In this document: one piece after another, positions 7,418-14,923 of the stretch
How positions within the stretch are numbered: the stretch's first letter is position 1
Layout: each line of letters starts with the position of its first letter
Source: Deltaproteobacteria bacterium
GTDB taxonomy: Bacteria > Desulfobacterota > Desulfobacteria > Desulfobacterales > BuS5
NCBI GenBank assembly: GCA_021157555.1
Contig: JAGGWL010000182.1
Coordinates: 1 to 16,587 of the forward strand
Length of the DNA: 16,587 bases
Direction: 5' to 3'
Position numbers and translations under genes: made by a program
Notes under the pieces: model-generated
What the model was told of the DNA's origin: nothing
Databases searched by the model: none
The model's input: the letters and a program-made list of their open reading frames with translations, nothing else

Positions 7418-7445
7418 TATTTCGTGATTTTGTGCCCGTTCCTTA
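7418..7445 (+). repeat. Dispersed element TTATTTCGTNCCCNTTCCTAA, copy 2
   Basis: Reads TATTTCGTG, then a short ATTTT interruption, then GTGCCCGTTCCTTA. Its last three bases are the nrdG stop codon (TAA on the minus strand). It fills half of the 56-bp gap between nrdG and the fusion gene. Confidence 0.55.
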
Positions 7446-8144
7446 TCCTCTGACAATACACTCACCGACCTGTTCGGATGCAATCATTCTTAATCTCTGA
7501 AGTTCATCTTCTTTAATCAGCCGATCATTATTATTAAAAAAATCACGATCAAGGACTCTTTTATCATTGCATCTCTGCAGAGCATAAAGCCTGGCGCCTT
7601 TTATAATACCTGATATTTTTTTAATAATCTTTTTATCAATAAAAGGCTTAAGGCAGGTTGTTCTGAATTCATAATCAAGGCCTGAGTTCATAATTATCTT
7701 CACTGAAGCAAGAATTTTTTCAGGTTCTGCTTTTTCCCAGATTAAAGGCGAATAATTATCAGGGTCGGTCTTGATATCCATGGCAACATAATCAACCAAA
7801 GCGGAATCAACAAGTTTTTTAACAATCTCTGGCCTGCTGCCGTTTGTATCCAGCTTAACCGGATAGCCCAGTTCTCTGATCTTTGCACATATGCGTAAAA
7901 GGTCAGGGCATAAGGTTGGTTCACCGCCTGTAATCACAATTCCTTCGATTAATCCACACCTGCTTTCAAGGAATTCAAACACTTTTTTTTCATGCACAAA
8001 GTCATGCTGCTCCACCCTGCCGCGTGCGAGATCGGGATTGTGACAATAAGGACAGGTAAAATTGCATCCTGCCAGAAAAAGCACAGAACTTATTTTACCC
8101 GGATAATCAATAAACGAATTTTTTAATAGTCCGCCGAATATCAT
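7443..8144 (-). CDS. nrdG: Anaerobic ribonucleoside-triphosphate reductase activating protein (radical SAM)
   Basis: NrdG uses a [4Fe-4S] cluster and S-adenosylmethionine to make the glycyl radical on NrdD. The radical-SAM cluster motif CxxxCxxC is CNFTCPYC with Cys27, Cys31 and Cys34, and the SAM-binding GGEP is at 73-76. The N-terminal GGLLKNSFIDYPGKIS is typical of the longer activase subfamily (TIGR02495 type). It is 233 residues long. It starts 6 bases after the nrdD stop codon, so the two are co-transcribed and probably translationally coupled; this neighbourhood supports the NrdG role over other radical-SAM activases. Its stop codon coincides with the end of a dispersed repeat. Confidence 0.95.
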   Translation of the reverse strand: MIFGGLLKNSFIDYPGKISSVLFLAGCNFTCPYCHNPDLARGRVEQHDFVHEKKVFEFLESRCGLIEGIVITGGEPTLCPDLLRICAKIRELGYPVKLDTNGSRPEIVKKLVDSALVDYVAMDIKTDPDNYSPLIWEKAEPEKILASVKIIMNSGLDYEFRTTCLKPFIDKKIIKKISGIIKGARLYALQRCNDKRVLDRDFFNNNDRLIKEDELQRLRMIASEQVGECIVRG

Positions 8145-8150
8145 TTTTCA

Positions 8151-10241
8151 TCACGCGACCTTATATGTTTTTCGCATGGCAAATTCCGCCATTTTCCCGT
8201 TGTTCCACTGCTTTACAGGCCGTAAATACCCGACCACACGGGAATATACCTCTGTCTGGTCGCCGCAGACAGGGCATTCTTCGTGCCGGCCGTTTATATA
8301 CCCGTGTGAAGCACAAACACTGAATGTAGGAGTCAGAGTAAAATAGGGCAGTTTGTAATTTTGTGCAATTTTTTTTAGCAGCCCTTTTAATATATTAATA
8401 TCACTTATCTGCTCACCCAGAAAAACATGCAGCACAGTGCCGCCGGTATATTTTGACTGCAACTCGTCCTGATGCGCAAGAGTGTCAAAAACATCATCTG
8501 TATAGTTAACCGGCAGGTGGGTTGAATTAGTATAATAAGGTGCTGCTCCCTTTATATATTCATCCTCATTGGCACATATTATTCCTGGAAACCTTGCTTT
8601 GTCAAGCATGGCGAGACGATAGGTAGTTCCTTCGGCGGGGGTTGCCTCCAGATTGAACATTTCTCCGGTTTGATCCTGTACTTCAGACATGATAGCGCGC
8701 ATATAATCCATAATTCTAATGGCAAAGGCCTGGCCTGCATCACTGGCTATATCCATGCCCAGGAGGTTGAGGCAGGCTTCGTTCATGCCGATAATCCCGA
8801 TGGTAGAGAAATGATTTTTCCAATAAATTCCGGACGCCTCTTTTATCGCTCTAAGATAAAATTTGGAATAGGGATATAAATTGTTTTCCGTAAACTGTTC
8901 AAGCACTTTGCGCTTGATCGTAAGGCTTTCGACCGAAGTCATAATATGTTTTTTTAGAATTGCCAGAAAATCCTCTTCGTTATCAGCAACAAATCCTATT
9001 CTTGGCATGTTTATTGTTACAACTCCAATGGAACCTGTAAGTGGATTAGCCCCAAAAAGTCCGCCTCCTCTTTTCAATAACTCCCTGTTGTCAAGGCGCA
9101 GTCGGCAGCACATTGATCTTGCATCTTCGGGTGACATGTCAGAATTTACAAAATTGGAAAAATAGGGGATGCCGTATTTGCCGGTCATTTTCCAAACCGC
9201 ATCAAGATTAGGATTATCCCAGTCAAAATCGGCTGTAATATTATAGGTTGGTATGGGAAAGGTGAAAACTCTGTCCCTGGCGTCACCTTCCATCATCACT
9301 TCGGCAAATGCCCGGTTTAACATATCCATTTCCGGCTGAAAATCGGAATAGGTATTATCTGTTTCCTGGCCGCCGATAATTACAGGCTGATCCTTGTGAG
9401 TAGACGGCACGCACAGATCCATGGTGATATTGGTAAAAGGCGTTTGAAAACCCACCCGCGTCGGGATATTAATGTTAAAAATAAACTCCTGCATGGCCTG
9501 TTTCACTTCAGTGTAACTTAAATTATCATAGCGTATAAAAGGCGCTAAAAGGGTGTCAAAATTGGAAAGAGCCTGAGCCCCAGCGGCTTCCCCCTGTAAT
9601 GTATAGAAAAAATTGACTACCTGTCCCAGAGCGGACCTGAGATGCCTGGGGGGAGCGCTCTCAACCTTGCCCACAACACCTTTAAAGCCATTTTTTAAAA
9701 GATCGGCAAGATCCCAACCAACGCAATATACGGAGAGCAGACTAAGGTCGTGGATATGAATGTCACCGCTTTTGTGTGCTTTTCTTATTTCGGGTGGATA
9801 TATTTGGTTAAGCCAGTACTCGGATGTAATTCCGGATGATATGTAGTTATTCAATCCCTGTAAAGAATAACACATGTTGCTGTTCTCTTTTACTTTCCAG
9901 TCTTCTTTCTGGATATAATGTTCAACAAGGTCTATATTGGCCCTGGTGGTAATATTTCTGATTTGGGCATGCTGCTCCCGATAGAGTATATAAGATTTGG
10001 CTGTCTTATAATATGGTGAATCAAGAAGGACTCTTTCGACAATATTCTGTATCTCTTCCACCTCGGGAATCTGCCCCAGACGAATCTCATGAGCGAGTGT
10101 AAGTACCCTGAGAGTCAATTTCCTGGCCTCCATTTCTTCAAACTCACCGGTAGCCTTTCCGGCACCTGCAATAGCCGCTGTAATTTTGGATGAATCGAAC
10201 TCGACAATCCTTCCGTCCCGTTTTTTTATTTTTTTAAACAT
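8151..10241 (-). CDS. nrdD: Anaerobic (class III) ribonucleoside-triphosphate reductase
   Basis: Glycyl-radical enzyme that reduces ribonucleoside triphosphates to deoxyribonucleotides without oxygen. The 696-residue length fits. Domains: an N-terminal ATP-cone at about 1-92 (KRDGRIVEFDSSKI at 7-20), which binds ATP/dATP for allosteric control; the ten-stranded barrel; a Cys pair SMCCRL (378-379) that probably holds the thiyl-radical cysteine; a C-terminal zinc site with Cys643, His646, Cys656 and Cys659 (CASH...CPVC); and the glycyl-radical loop RVVGYL with Gly671. A CxxH first pair instead of CxxC is seen in other bacterial NrdD. Regulation by NrdR is suggested by a paired operator upstream (10360-10407). 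It marks the host as at least facultatively anaerobic. A degenerate palindromic repeat lies in the leader. No strong ribosome site precedes ATG 10241. Confidence 0.97.
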   Translation of the reverse strand: MFKKIKKRDGRIVEFDSSKITAAIAGAGKATGEFEEMEARKLTLRVLTLAHEIRLGQIPEVEEIQNIVERVLLDSPYYKTAKSYILYREQHAQIRNITTRANIDLVEHYIQKEDWKVKENSNMCYSLQGLNNYISSGITSEYWLNQIYPPEIRKAHKSGDIHIHDLSLLSVYCVGWDLADLLKNGFKGVVGKVESAPPRHLRSALGQVVNFFYTLQGEAAGAQALSNFDTLLAPFIRYDNLSYTEVKQAMQEFIFNINIPTRVGFQTPFTNITMDLCVPSTHKDQPVIIGGQETDNTYSDFQPEMDMLNRAFAEVMMEGDARDRVFTFPIPTYNITADFDWDNPNLDAVWKMTGKYGIPYFSNFVNSDMSPEDARSMCCRLRLDNRELLKRGGGLFGANPLTGSIGVVTINMPRIGFVADNEEDFLAILKKHIMTSVESLTIKRKVLEQFTENNLYPYSKFYLRAIKEASGIYWKNHFSTIGIIGMNEACLNLLGMDIASDAGQAFAIRIMDYMRAIMSEVQDQTGEMFNLEATPAEGTTYRLAMLDKARFPGIICANEDEYIKGAAPYYTNSTHLPVNYTDDVFDTLAHQDELQSKYTGGTVLHVFLGEQISDINILKGLLKKIAQNYKLPYFTLTPTFSVCASHGYINGRHEECPVCGDQTEVYSRVVGYLRPVKQWNNGKMAEFAMRKTYKVA

Positions 10242-10302
10242 AGAGTTTTTTTCACATTCCTTATTGCAATAAAGTTTTATATTTTAAGTGTTAATTTTTT
10301 TT

Positions 10303-10335
10303 GTTCCCATACTCCAGCGTAGGAGTGCGTATCAT
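10303..10335. repeat. Degenerate copy of the 2603-2635 palindromic repeat
   Basis: 28 of 33 positions match 2603-2635 without gaps (GTTCCCATACTCCAGCGTAG and following bases). It lies between the nrdD promoter and the nrdD start, so it would be in the nrdD leader RNA. The palindrome is partly decayed by the substitutions. Confidence 0.8.
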
Positions 10336-10353
10336 TTTTTTAAAACTGAATTT

Positions 10354-10383
10354 AACCTAACACCATATATAGATATATGTCAA
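10354..10383 (-). promoter_or_regulatory. Probable nrdD promoter
   Basis: On the minus strand a perfect -35 TTGACA at 10383-10378 is followed at 17-18 bases by a weak -10 (TTAGGT or TAGGTT, 10360-10354). The -35 lies between the two NrdR-like boxes and one box covers the spacer, which is a suitable layout for repression. Confidence 0.5.
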
Positions 10384-10407
10384 TATATAAATTACCATAT
10401 ATAGTGG
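10360..10407. promoter_or_regulatory. Paired NrdR boxes upstream of nrdD
   Basis: Box 1 ACACCATATATAGATA (10360-10375) and box 2 TTACCATATATAGTGG (10392-10407) each match 12 of 16 bases of the palindromic NrdR consensus (ACACTATATATAGTGT). They start exactly 32 bp apart, three helical turns, the spacing typical for tandem NrdR sites. NrdR is the ATP/dATP-sensing repressor of ribonucleotide reductase genes. Confidence 0.8.
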
Positions 10408-10647
10408 TTTATGGGGAAGTGTGTAACAGGTGGAAATAATGATTTATTCTGACATAAATTGGGTTTGGAGTTATTTCGTGCCTGTTCCTTAAAGCTTTTC
10501 TTTGAATAGATTTAATGGCGGCAATATTGTTCTTGATTTTTTGAGTATTTTTTTTTATTTTTAAATTTTATTTTTTAAAAAATATCACAATAAAAATTCC
10601 TCGTTCCTGACCATTTTTAGGCATCTGCGAAAGGTGCCAAGATTTTA
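10408..10647 (+). other. Divergent intergenic region upstream of uvrC
   Basis: A 240-bp AT-rich stretch with no gene. It holds a copy of the dispersed TTATTTCGT element (10471-10492, GTGCCTGTTCCTTAA at its end), a 16-base A/T palindrome TATTTTTTAAAAAATA at 10569-10584, and the hairpin over the uvrC ribosome site. No convincing uvrC promoter could be fixed by eye in the long T-rich runs. Confidence 0.5.
10620..10638 (+). promoter_or_regulatory. Hairpin covering the uvrC ribosome-binding site
   Basis: GGCATC (10620-10625) can pair with GGTGCC (10633-10638), with one G-U pair, around the loop TGCGAAA. The best ribosome site, AAGGTG at 10631-10636, lies partly in the stem. It also decides the start: its spacing suits ATG 10648 better than ATG 10654. 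Confidence 0.45.
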
Positions 10648-12471
10648 ATGTTAATGTCAAAAAACCTGCATGACAAACTGTTAATGGTTTCATCCGAACC
10701 TGGTGTATATCTGATGAAGGATGCTGCCGGAAAAATTATCTATGTGGGTAAGGCCACAAATTTAAAAAAACGTCTTTCTTCATATTTTTCCAAACCAGTG
10801 CATACTGATATGAAAACCGGTGTTCTTGTAAAAAAGATTGCTGAATTTGAAACCATTATCACCGCAAGTGAAAAAGAAGCCCTGATTCTTGAATCCAATC
10901 TGATAAAAAAATATAAGCCCAAGTATAACGTTATCTTAAAAGACGGCAAAAGATATCCGTCTCTGCGCATTGACATTAAAAGCGATTATCCTAATCTTGC
11001 TATAGTTCGTAAAATAGCCAAAGACGGTGCAAAATATTTTGGGCCGTTTTCTTCTGCTCTGGCCGTGCACCAGACTCTCAGAATCATCAATAAAACATTC
11101 AAGCTGAGAAAATGCAAAGGCGGAGCATTAAAGAACCGCTCCCGTCCGTGCCTTAATTATCAGATTGGGGCGTGCCTGGCACCCTGTTGTCTTGATGTCG
11201 CAAGGTCCGAGTATGATGACATAGTTAATGAAGTTATGATGTTTTTAAAGGGCAGAACCACTGAGCTGGTTCAGGATATAAAAAGCCGGATGAAAGTTGC
11301 GTCTGAACATAAGAATTTTGAAAAAGCTGCTCAGCTAAGGGACAAGATGTTTGCTCTTGAAAAGACTTTTGAAAAGCAGGTTGCGGTGACAACCGATTTG
11401 AATGATCGGGATGTGCTGGCAGTAGCAAAAATGACTGGAAATGCTCTGATTACATCACTGACTGTACGTGGAGGGTTTTTGCTTGGCACTCGTCATTTTA
11501 GTTTTAATGAAACTTTTGCAAGTGACGCTGAAATCATAGAGACTTTTATCAGGCAGAATTATGAGGATACTCCTTATATTCCAAAAGAAATTCTGGTTTC
11601 TTCTCTGCCGGATAATTCAGATATGCTGGAAGAATTTTTAAGCGTGATAAAGGGCAAAAAAGTACGGATACTCAGCCCTCAAAGGGGTGAGAAGTCGCAG
11701 CTTGTTAATATGGCGGTAAAAAATGCTGTAAACAGGTTAAGAGAGATAACGGCTTCTGATACAGCTATAAAAAATATGCTTGCAAGGCTGAAAGATAACC
11801 TGAAAATGGAGCACGTTCCATTGCGGGTAGAATGTTTTGACAACTCGAATATTTCAGGTAAAGATGCCGTCTCGGGAATGGTTGTTTTTGAAAATGGTCA
11901 GCCCGACAAATCTTCATACAGAAAGTTCAAGATAAAAACTGCTAACAAACAGGATGATTATGCATGTATGTCGGAAGTGCTAACCAGGCGATATGGGAAT
12001 GGCGGCAAAACGGAATCGTATCCTGATCTGCTTGTTGTTGACGGTGGCAAAGGGCAATTAAATATTGCGGTTTCAGTTGTTAAAGATTTGAATCTTTTTG
12101 GAAAATTTGGAATAATCGGAATAGCAAAAAAAGATGATAAAAAAGGGGAAACAGAAGATAAGATATACAAATATGGACGAATTAATCCTGTTAACATGGG
12201 AAAAAGAGGAGATACACTTTTATTCCTGCAAAAAATAAGAGATGAGGCACACCGCTTTGCCATATCATTTCATCGCCAGCGGCGCAGCAAGTCATTTATT
12301 CATTCGGAACTTGATGATATTCTGGGAATTGGCAAAAAAAGAAAAAAAATTCTTTTAACTCATTTTAAAAGTATTGAAAAAATCCGGACAGCAACGCTTG
12401 ACGAGATAAGCGCACTGCCCGGAATGAATAACAATGTTGCAAAAGAAATTAAAAAAAAATTACATCATTGA
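10648..12471 (+). CDS. uvrC: Excinuclease ABC subunit C
   Basis: UvrC makes the two incisions on either side of a DNA lesion in nucleotide excision repair, together with UvrA and UvrB. The 607-residue length is typical. Order of domains: GIY-YIG nuclease (PGVYLMKD at 18-25, YVGKA at 32-36, Glu82; 3' incision); four cysteines 156, 168, 176 and 180, with the same spacing (12, 8, 4) as the iron-sulfur ligands of E. coli UvrC; UVR motif near 210-245 (UvrB contact); RNase H-like nuclease with Asp398 (ECFDNSN), Asp437 and Asp465 (VVDGGKGQL) for 5' incision; and a tandem helix-hairpin-helix at about 555-605 (LDDILGIGKKRKKILL, ALPGMNNNVAKEI). It is divergent from nrdD and convergent with mdh; its stop codon touches the mdh stop codon. 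Confidence 0.98.
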   Translation: MLMSKNLHDKLLMVSSEPGVYLMKDAAGKIIYVGKATNLKKRLSSYFSKPVHTDMKTGVLVKKIAEFETIITASEKEALILESNLIKKYKPKYNVILKDGKRYPSLRIDIKSDYPNLAIVRKIAKDGAKYFGPFSSALAVHQTLRIINKTFKLRKCKGGALKNRSRPCLNYQIGACLAPCCLDVARSEYDDIVNEVMMFLKGRTTELVQDIKSRMKVASEHKNFEKAAQLRDKMFALEKTFEKQVAVTTDLNDRDVLAVAKMTGNALITSLTVRGGFLLGTRHFSFNETFASDAEIIETFIRQNYEDTPYIPKEILVSSLPDNSDMLEEFLSVIKGKKVRILSPQRGEKSQLVNMAVKNAVNRLREITASDTAIKNMLARLKDNLKMEHVPLRVECFDNSNISGKDAVSGMVVFENGQPDKSSYRKFKIKTANKQDDYACMSEVLTRRYGNGGKTESYPDLLVVDGGKGQLNIAVSVVKDLNLFGKFGIIGIAKKDDKKGETEDKIYKYGRINPVNMGKRGDTLLFLQKIRDEAHRFAISFHRQRRSKSFIHSELDDILGIGKKRKKILLTHFKSIEKIRTATLDEISALPGMNNNVAKEIKKKLHH

Positions 12472-13404
12472 TTATTTCAGGTTTTTTAATGCTTCGACCA
12501 GCTCTGTGACGGCATCTGCTGATTTATCCAGTTCCGCCATTTCCTTGTCTGTCAGTTTAAGCTGGATAATCTCCTCAATGCCGCTTGCTCCAAGTTTTAC
12601 AGGAACTCCTATGAAAAGACCATTCTTGCCATACTCACCTTCAAGATACGCCGCACATGGGAGGATTTTTTTCTTGTCCAGGAGAATAGATTCGGCCATT
12701 TCAAGTACAGCCGATGAAGGTGCATAAAATGCGCTTCCGGTCTTAAAAAGACCTACAATTTCCGCTCCTCCTGATCTTGTTCTTTCTATCAGAGCTTCAA
12801 TACGATCTGCTGGAAGTAGTTCGGTGATCGGTATGCCTGCAACAGTAGTGTATCGAGGCAGAGGAACCATGGTATCCCCATGTCCACCTAAAACCAGCGC
12901 TTGTGTACTTTCTACCGAAACACCAAGCTCCCATGATATAAATGTCCTGAATCTTGCAGAATCCAAAACACCAGCCATTCCTATAACTCTGTTTTTTGGA
13001 AACCCGGTTGTATCAAAAGCAACATGACACATGGCATCAAGAGGGTTGCTGAGAACCAGAACTATTGCTTCGGGTGAAAATTTTGCTACATTTCCTGCTA
13101 TATCTTTCATGATTTTAGCATTTATACCCAATAAATCATCACGGCTCATGTTTGGTTTACGTGGCATGCCTGCTGTAATTATAACTATATCCGATCCCGC
13201 AGATACTTCATAATCGTTGGAACCTGTTAAATGAACGTCATATTTTTCTATAGGCGATGCTTCTGCCAAATCTAAAGCTTTTCCCTGGGGAATACCCTCA
13301 ACAATATCTATCAAGACCACATCACATATCCCTTTCATAGCCAGATGCTGAGCTGCCATACCTCCAACATTACCGGCTCCTACAACGGTCACTTTTTTAT
13401 CCAC
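12472..13404 (-). CDS. mdh: NAD-dependent malate dehydrogenase (LDH-like type)
   Basis: Interconverts malate and oxaloacetate with NAD(H) in the cytosol, for the citric-acid cycle or its reductive branch. 310 residues, of the lactate-dehydrogenase-like malate dehydrogenase group. Seen: nucleotide-binding GAGNVGG at 9-15; Asp33 at the end of the second strand, giving NAD preference; the mobile loop AGMPRKPNMSR at 78-88, where Arg82 selects malate over lactate and Arg88 binds substrate; Asp148/Arg151 in VLDSARFR; and catalytic His175 in GGHGD. The start is GTG 13404-13402, chosen because AAAGGAG lies 6 bases upstream. It has its own promoter (13483-13454). It ends directly against uvrC, leaving no room for a terminator between them. 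Confidence 0.96.
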   Translation of the reverse strand: MDKKVTVVGAGNVGGMAAQHLAMKGICDVVLIDIVEGIPQGKALDLAEASPIEKYDVHLTGSNDYEVSAGSDIVIITAGMPRKPNMSRDDLLGINAKIMKDIAGNVAKFSPEAIVLVLSNPLDAMCHVAFDTTGFPKNRVIGMAGVLDSARFRTFISWELGVSVESTQALVLGGHGDTMVPLPRYTTVAGIPITELLPADRIEALIERTRSGGAEIVGLFKTGSAFYAPSSAVLEMAESILLDKKKILPCAAYLEGEYGKNGLFIGVPVKLGASGIEEIIQLKLTDKEMAELDKSADAVTELVEALKNLK

Positions 13405-13420
13405 AACACTCTCCTTTTTT

Positions 13421-13454
13421 AAATGTTATTTTTTTTTAAATAATAATAACATTT
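13421..13454 (-). promoter_or_regulatory. Inverted repeat in the mdh leader
   Basis: AAATGTTATT (13421-13430) and AATAACATTT (13445-13454) are exact reverse complements, with a 14-base A/T loop. In the mdh transcript the hairpin would end only a few bases before the AAAGGAG ribosome site. It could be an RNA structure or an operator downstream of the promoter; the AT-rich sequence weakens the case. Confidence 0.4.
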
Positions 13455-13483
13455 ATATATTCCAGTCTGTTTTCTATTGTCAA
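13454..13483 (-). promoter_or_regulatory. mdh promoter
   Basis: On the minus strand: perfect -35 TTGACA (13483-13478), 18-bp spacer, -10 TATATA (13459-13454). It is about 50 bases upstream of the GTG start. Confidence 0.65.
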
Positions 13484-13812
13484 GGCAAAAGCATACTGAT
13501 AAATCACCTGTGTTTGTAATATCTCAACATTTTATTGCATTATTTAAAATATTGGAATATTCGTAGGGGTAAGCTTTCGTAGCTGATTTTTTTAATTGTG
13601 TTATTTTACGGTTATCAGGCATGATGTTTGCATATATTTTTACATGATTAATGATGAATTCTACTGATTTACAAAATAGCATTAATGTTATCTTATTTTC
13701 ATGTTTTATTTCGTTCCCATTCCTAAGCCCGTCAGGGCATGGGGTTATTCGAAAAAGCAGGTTTAATTGGGTTCAGGATTTTAAAATCTATTGCGACATT
13801 GCTTTTCGAATA
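13484..13812. other. Non-coding gap between divergent mdh and the signalling cassette
   Basis: About 330 AT-rich bases with no convincing gene. It contains a dispersed-element copy at 13706-13727 (TTATTTCGTTCCCATTCCTA and following bases), continuing into a hairpin: CCCAT (13716-13720) with ATGGG (13739-13743), enclosing GCCC-GTCA-GGGC (13727-13738). No T-run follows, so it is a repeat and not a clear terminator. Confidence 0.5.
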
Positions 13813-13842
13813 TTGACAAAATTAGTAAAAGTAAGTTATAAA
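13813..13842 (+). promoter_or_regulatory. Promoter of the MglA signalling cassette
   Basis: Perfect -35 TTGACA at 13813-13818, an 18-bp spacer, and -10 TATAAA at 13837-13842 (5 of 6). It gives a leader of about 90 bases before the ATG at 13940. Confidence 0.7.
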
Positions 13843-13939
13843 TAAAAGTTTAAAATTAACTTTCCTTGGTAGTTATTTAATTTAAAAGTGTATTAAATAC
13901 TGATACTTAGGTTAATATAAATAATTGGTGATATCAAAG

Positions 13940-14857
13940 ATGAATATTGCAAAACAGATTAAGGGACTAATACAGGAAGCAGATATTTATAGTTCTCAGG
14001 GGTTGTATGTAGAAGCTAAGGGAAAGTATAAAAATGTGGCAGAATTATTTCCAAAAAATGAACAGCTTAAAAACAACGAAAATCTGTTAAATGCAATTTT
14101 ACAAAAAATTTCAACATTGGAAAAAAAAATTAAGTCAATAGATGGAACTGGAGAATACCAGGAAATATCTAAAAAAGCACAGGATCTTATCAAGAAATTA
14201 TTTTCTTTTTCAAGCGAAGAATCCCAAACTGCGGTGAAGCTTGAGGGAGCAATAGCTTTAGCGAAATTTGGTCAGTTTGAACGAGCATTACAGGATTTTT
14301 TTGATTTGTTGAACGATGATGAGATCCGTGTAGTGGCGGCAAAAAATGTACTCAGGTGCCAAATAGCTCTGTCTTCGATAGATGCAGCCGTTACTCAATT
14401 TAAGCAATGGCTGCTCAATGACATATTTTATTCTGCACAGTTAAAAAGGGTACGTTTATTTTTACAAGATATGCTTGATAAAAAGGGGATGAATATCACT
14501 CTTCCTGAAGTACTTGCTGAAGATACAGAATCAGAACAATCAAAAGGGCAAGATGATGTTGATGATGTGCTGGACATTAGTTCAATCGGAATTATTTTTG
14601 ATTCCGGACCTCGCAAGGGATCAATTGTAGAATACGATGTAAGTTTTCAATCCGGGAATATGATTAGTTTAATAATTTCAAGCAAGGATAAGGAATGGGT
14701 CGATGGTATATCCGTTGGTCATAAACTGGAAGATATTCAATTTTATTCTCCTATTGCAATGTTTACAGGTTCCGGCCTTGTTTCTTCGAAAACAGAGATA
14801 AAATCAGGGCCCAAAAAGGGAGATCACTGTTTGGATATTAAAATTGTAAGTACCTGA
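13940..14857 (+). CDS. Unrecognised helical-repeat (TPR-like) protein with beta-rich C-terminal domain
   Basis: A 305-residue cytosolic protein without signal peptide or membrane segment. Residues about 1-55 resemble a TPR hairpin (QEADIYSSQGLYVEAKGKYK, then the next helix), followed by a charged, possibly coiled segment (about 54-90) and more paired helices to about 180. A short acidic linker (SEQSKGQDDVDDVLD, about 198-212) leads to a beta-rich domain, 215-305, which holds two similar turns, SGPRKG (222-227) and SGPKKG (289-294). The tail could be PilZ-like but I see no clear cyclic-di-GMP motif. The ATG at 13940 is chosen over TTG 13925 because GGTGAT (13927-13932) is a suitably placed ribosome site. 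It is first in a co-directional set with an MglA GTPase, so a role as scaffold or regulator of that GTPase is plausible but unproven. Confidence 0.7.
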   Translation: MNIAKQIKGLIQEADIYSSQGLYVEAKGKYKNVAELFPKNEQLKNNENLLNAILQKISTLEKKIKSIDGTGEYQEISKKAQDLIKKLFSFSSEESQTAVKLEGAIALAKFGQFERALQDFFDLLNDDEIRVVAAKNVLRCQIALSSIDAAVTQFKQWLLNDIFYSAQLKRVRLFLQDMLDKKGMNITLPEVLAEDTESEQSKGQDDVDDVLDISSIGIIFDSGPRKGSIVEYDVSFQSGNMISLIISSKDKEWVDGISVGHKLEDIQFYSPIAMFTGSGLVSSKTEIKSGPKKGDHCLDIKIVST

Positions 14858-14869
14858 AAATTTATATAT

Positions 14870-14889
14870 TTATATGAAAATGATGAATT
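14870..14889 (+). repeat. Dispersed 20-mer, copy 3
   Basis: TTATATGAAAATGATGAATT, one base different from the copy at 3331-3350. It lies in the 66-bp gap between the helical-repeat gene and the GTPase gene, ahead of the GTPase ribosome site. Confidence 0.6.
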
Positions 14890-14923
14890 AAGAAATTCTC
14901 TTTTTGCCTTGGAGCTGGATAAT

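Noticed and set aside
10569..10584. A/T palindrome TATTTTTTAAAAAATA as an operator or terminator
   Set aside because: Pure A/T palindromes are expected by chance in such AT-rich gaps and nothing else supports a function.
2603..13727. CRISPR array
   Set aside because: Repeats are scattered and irregularly spaced kilobases apart; no regular repeat-spacer pattern and no cas genes.
13651..13845. 64-codon plus-strand open frame in the mdh upstream gap
   Set aside because: It crosses a dispersed repeat and a promoter -10, has no ribosome site and reads like non-coding sequence.
14909..14923. TTG start for the MglA-like GTPase (and TTG 13925 for the preceding gene)
   Set aside because: The bases just after each TTG form the ribosome site for the downstream ATG, and the family's N-terminus fits the ATG.
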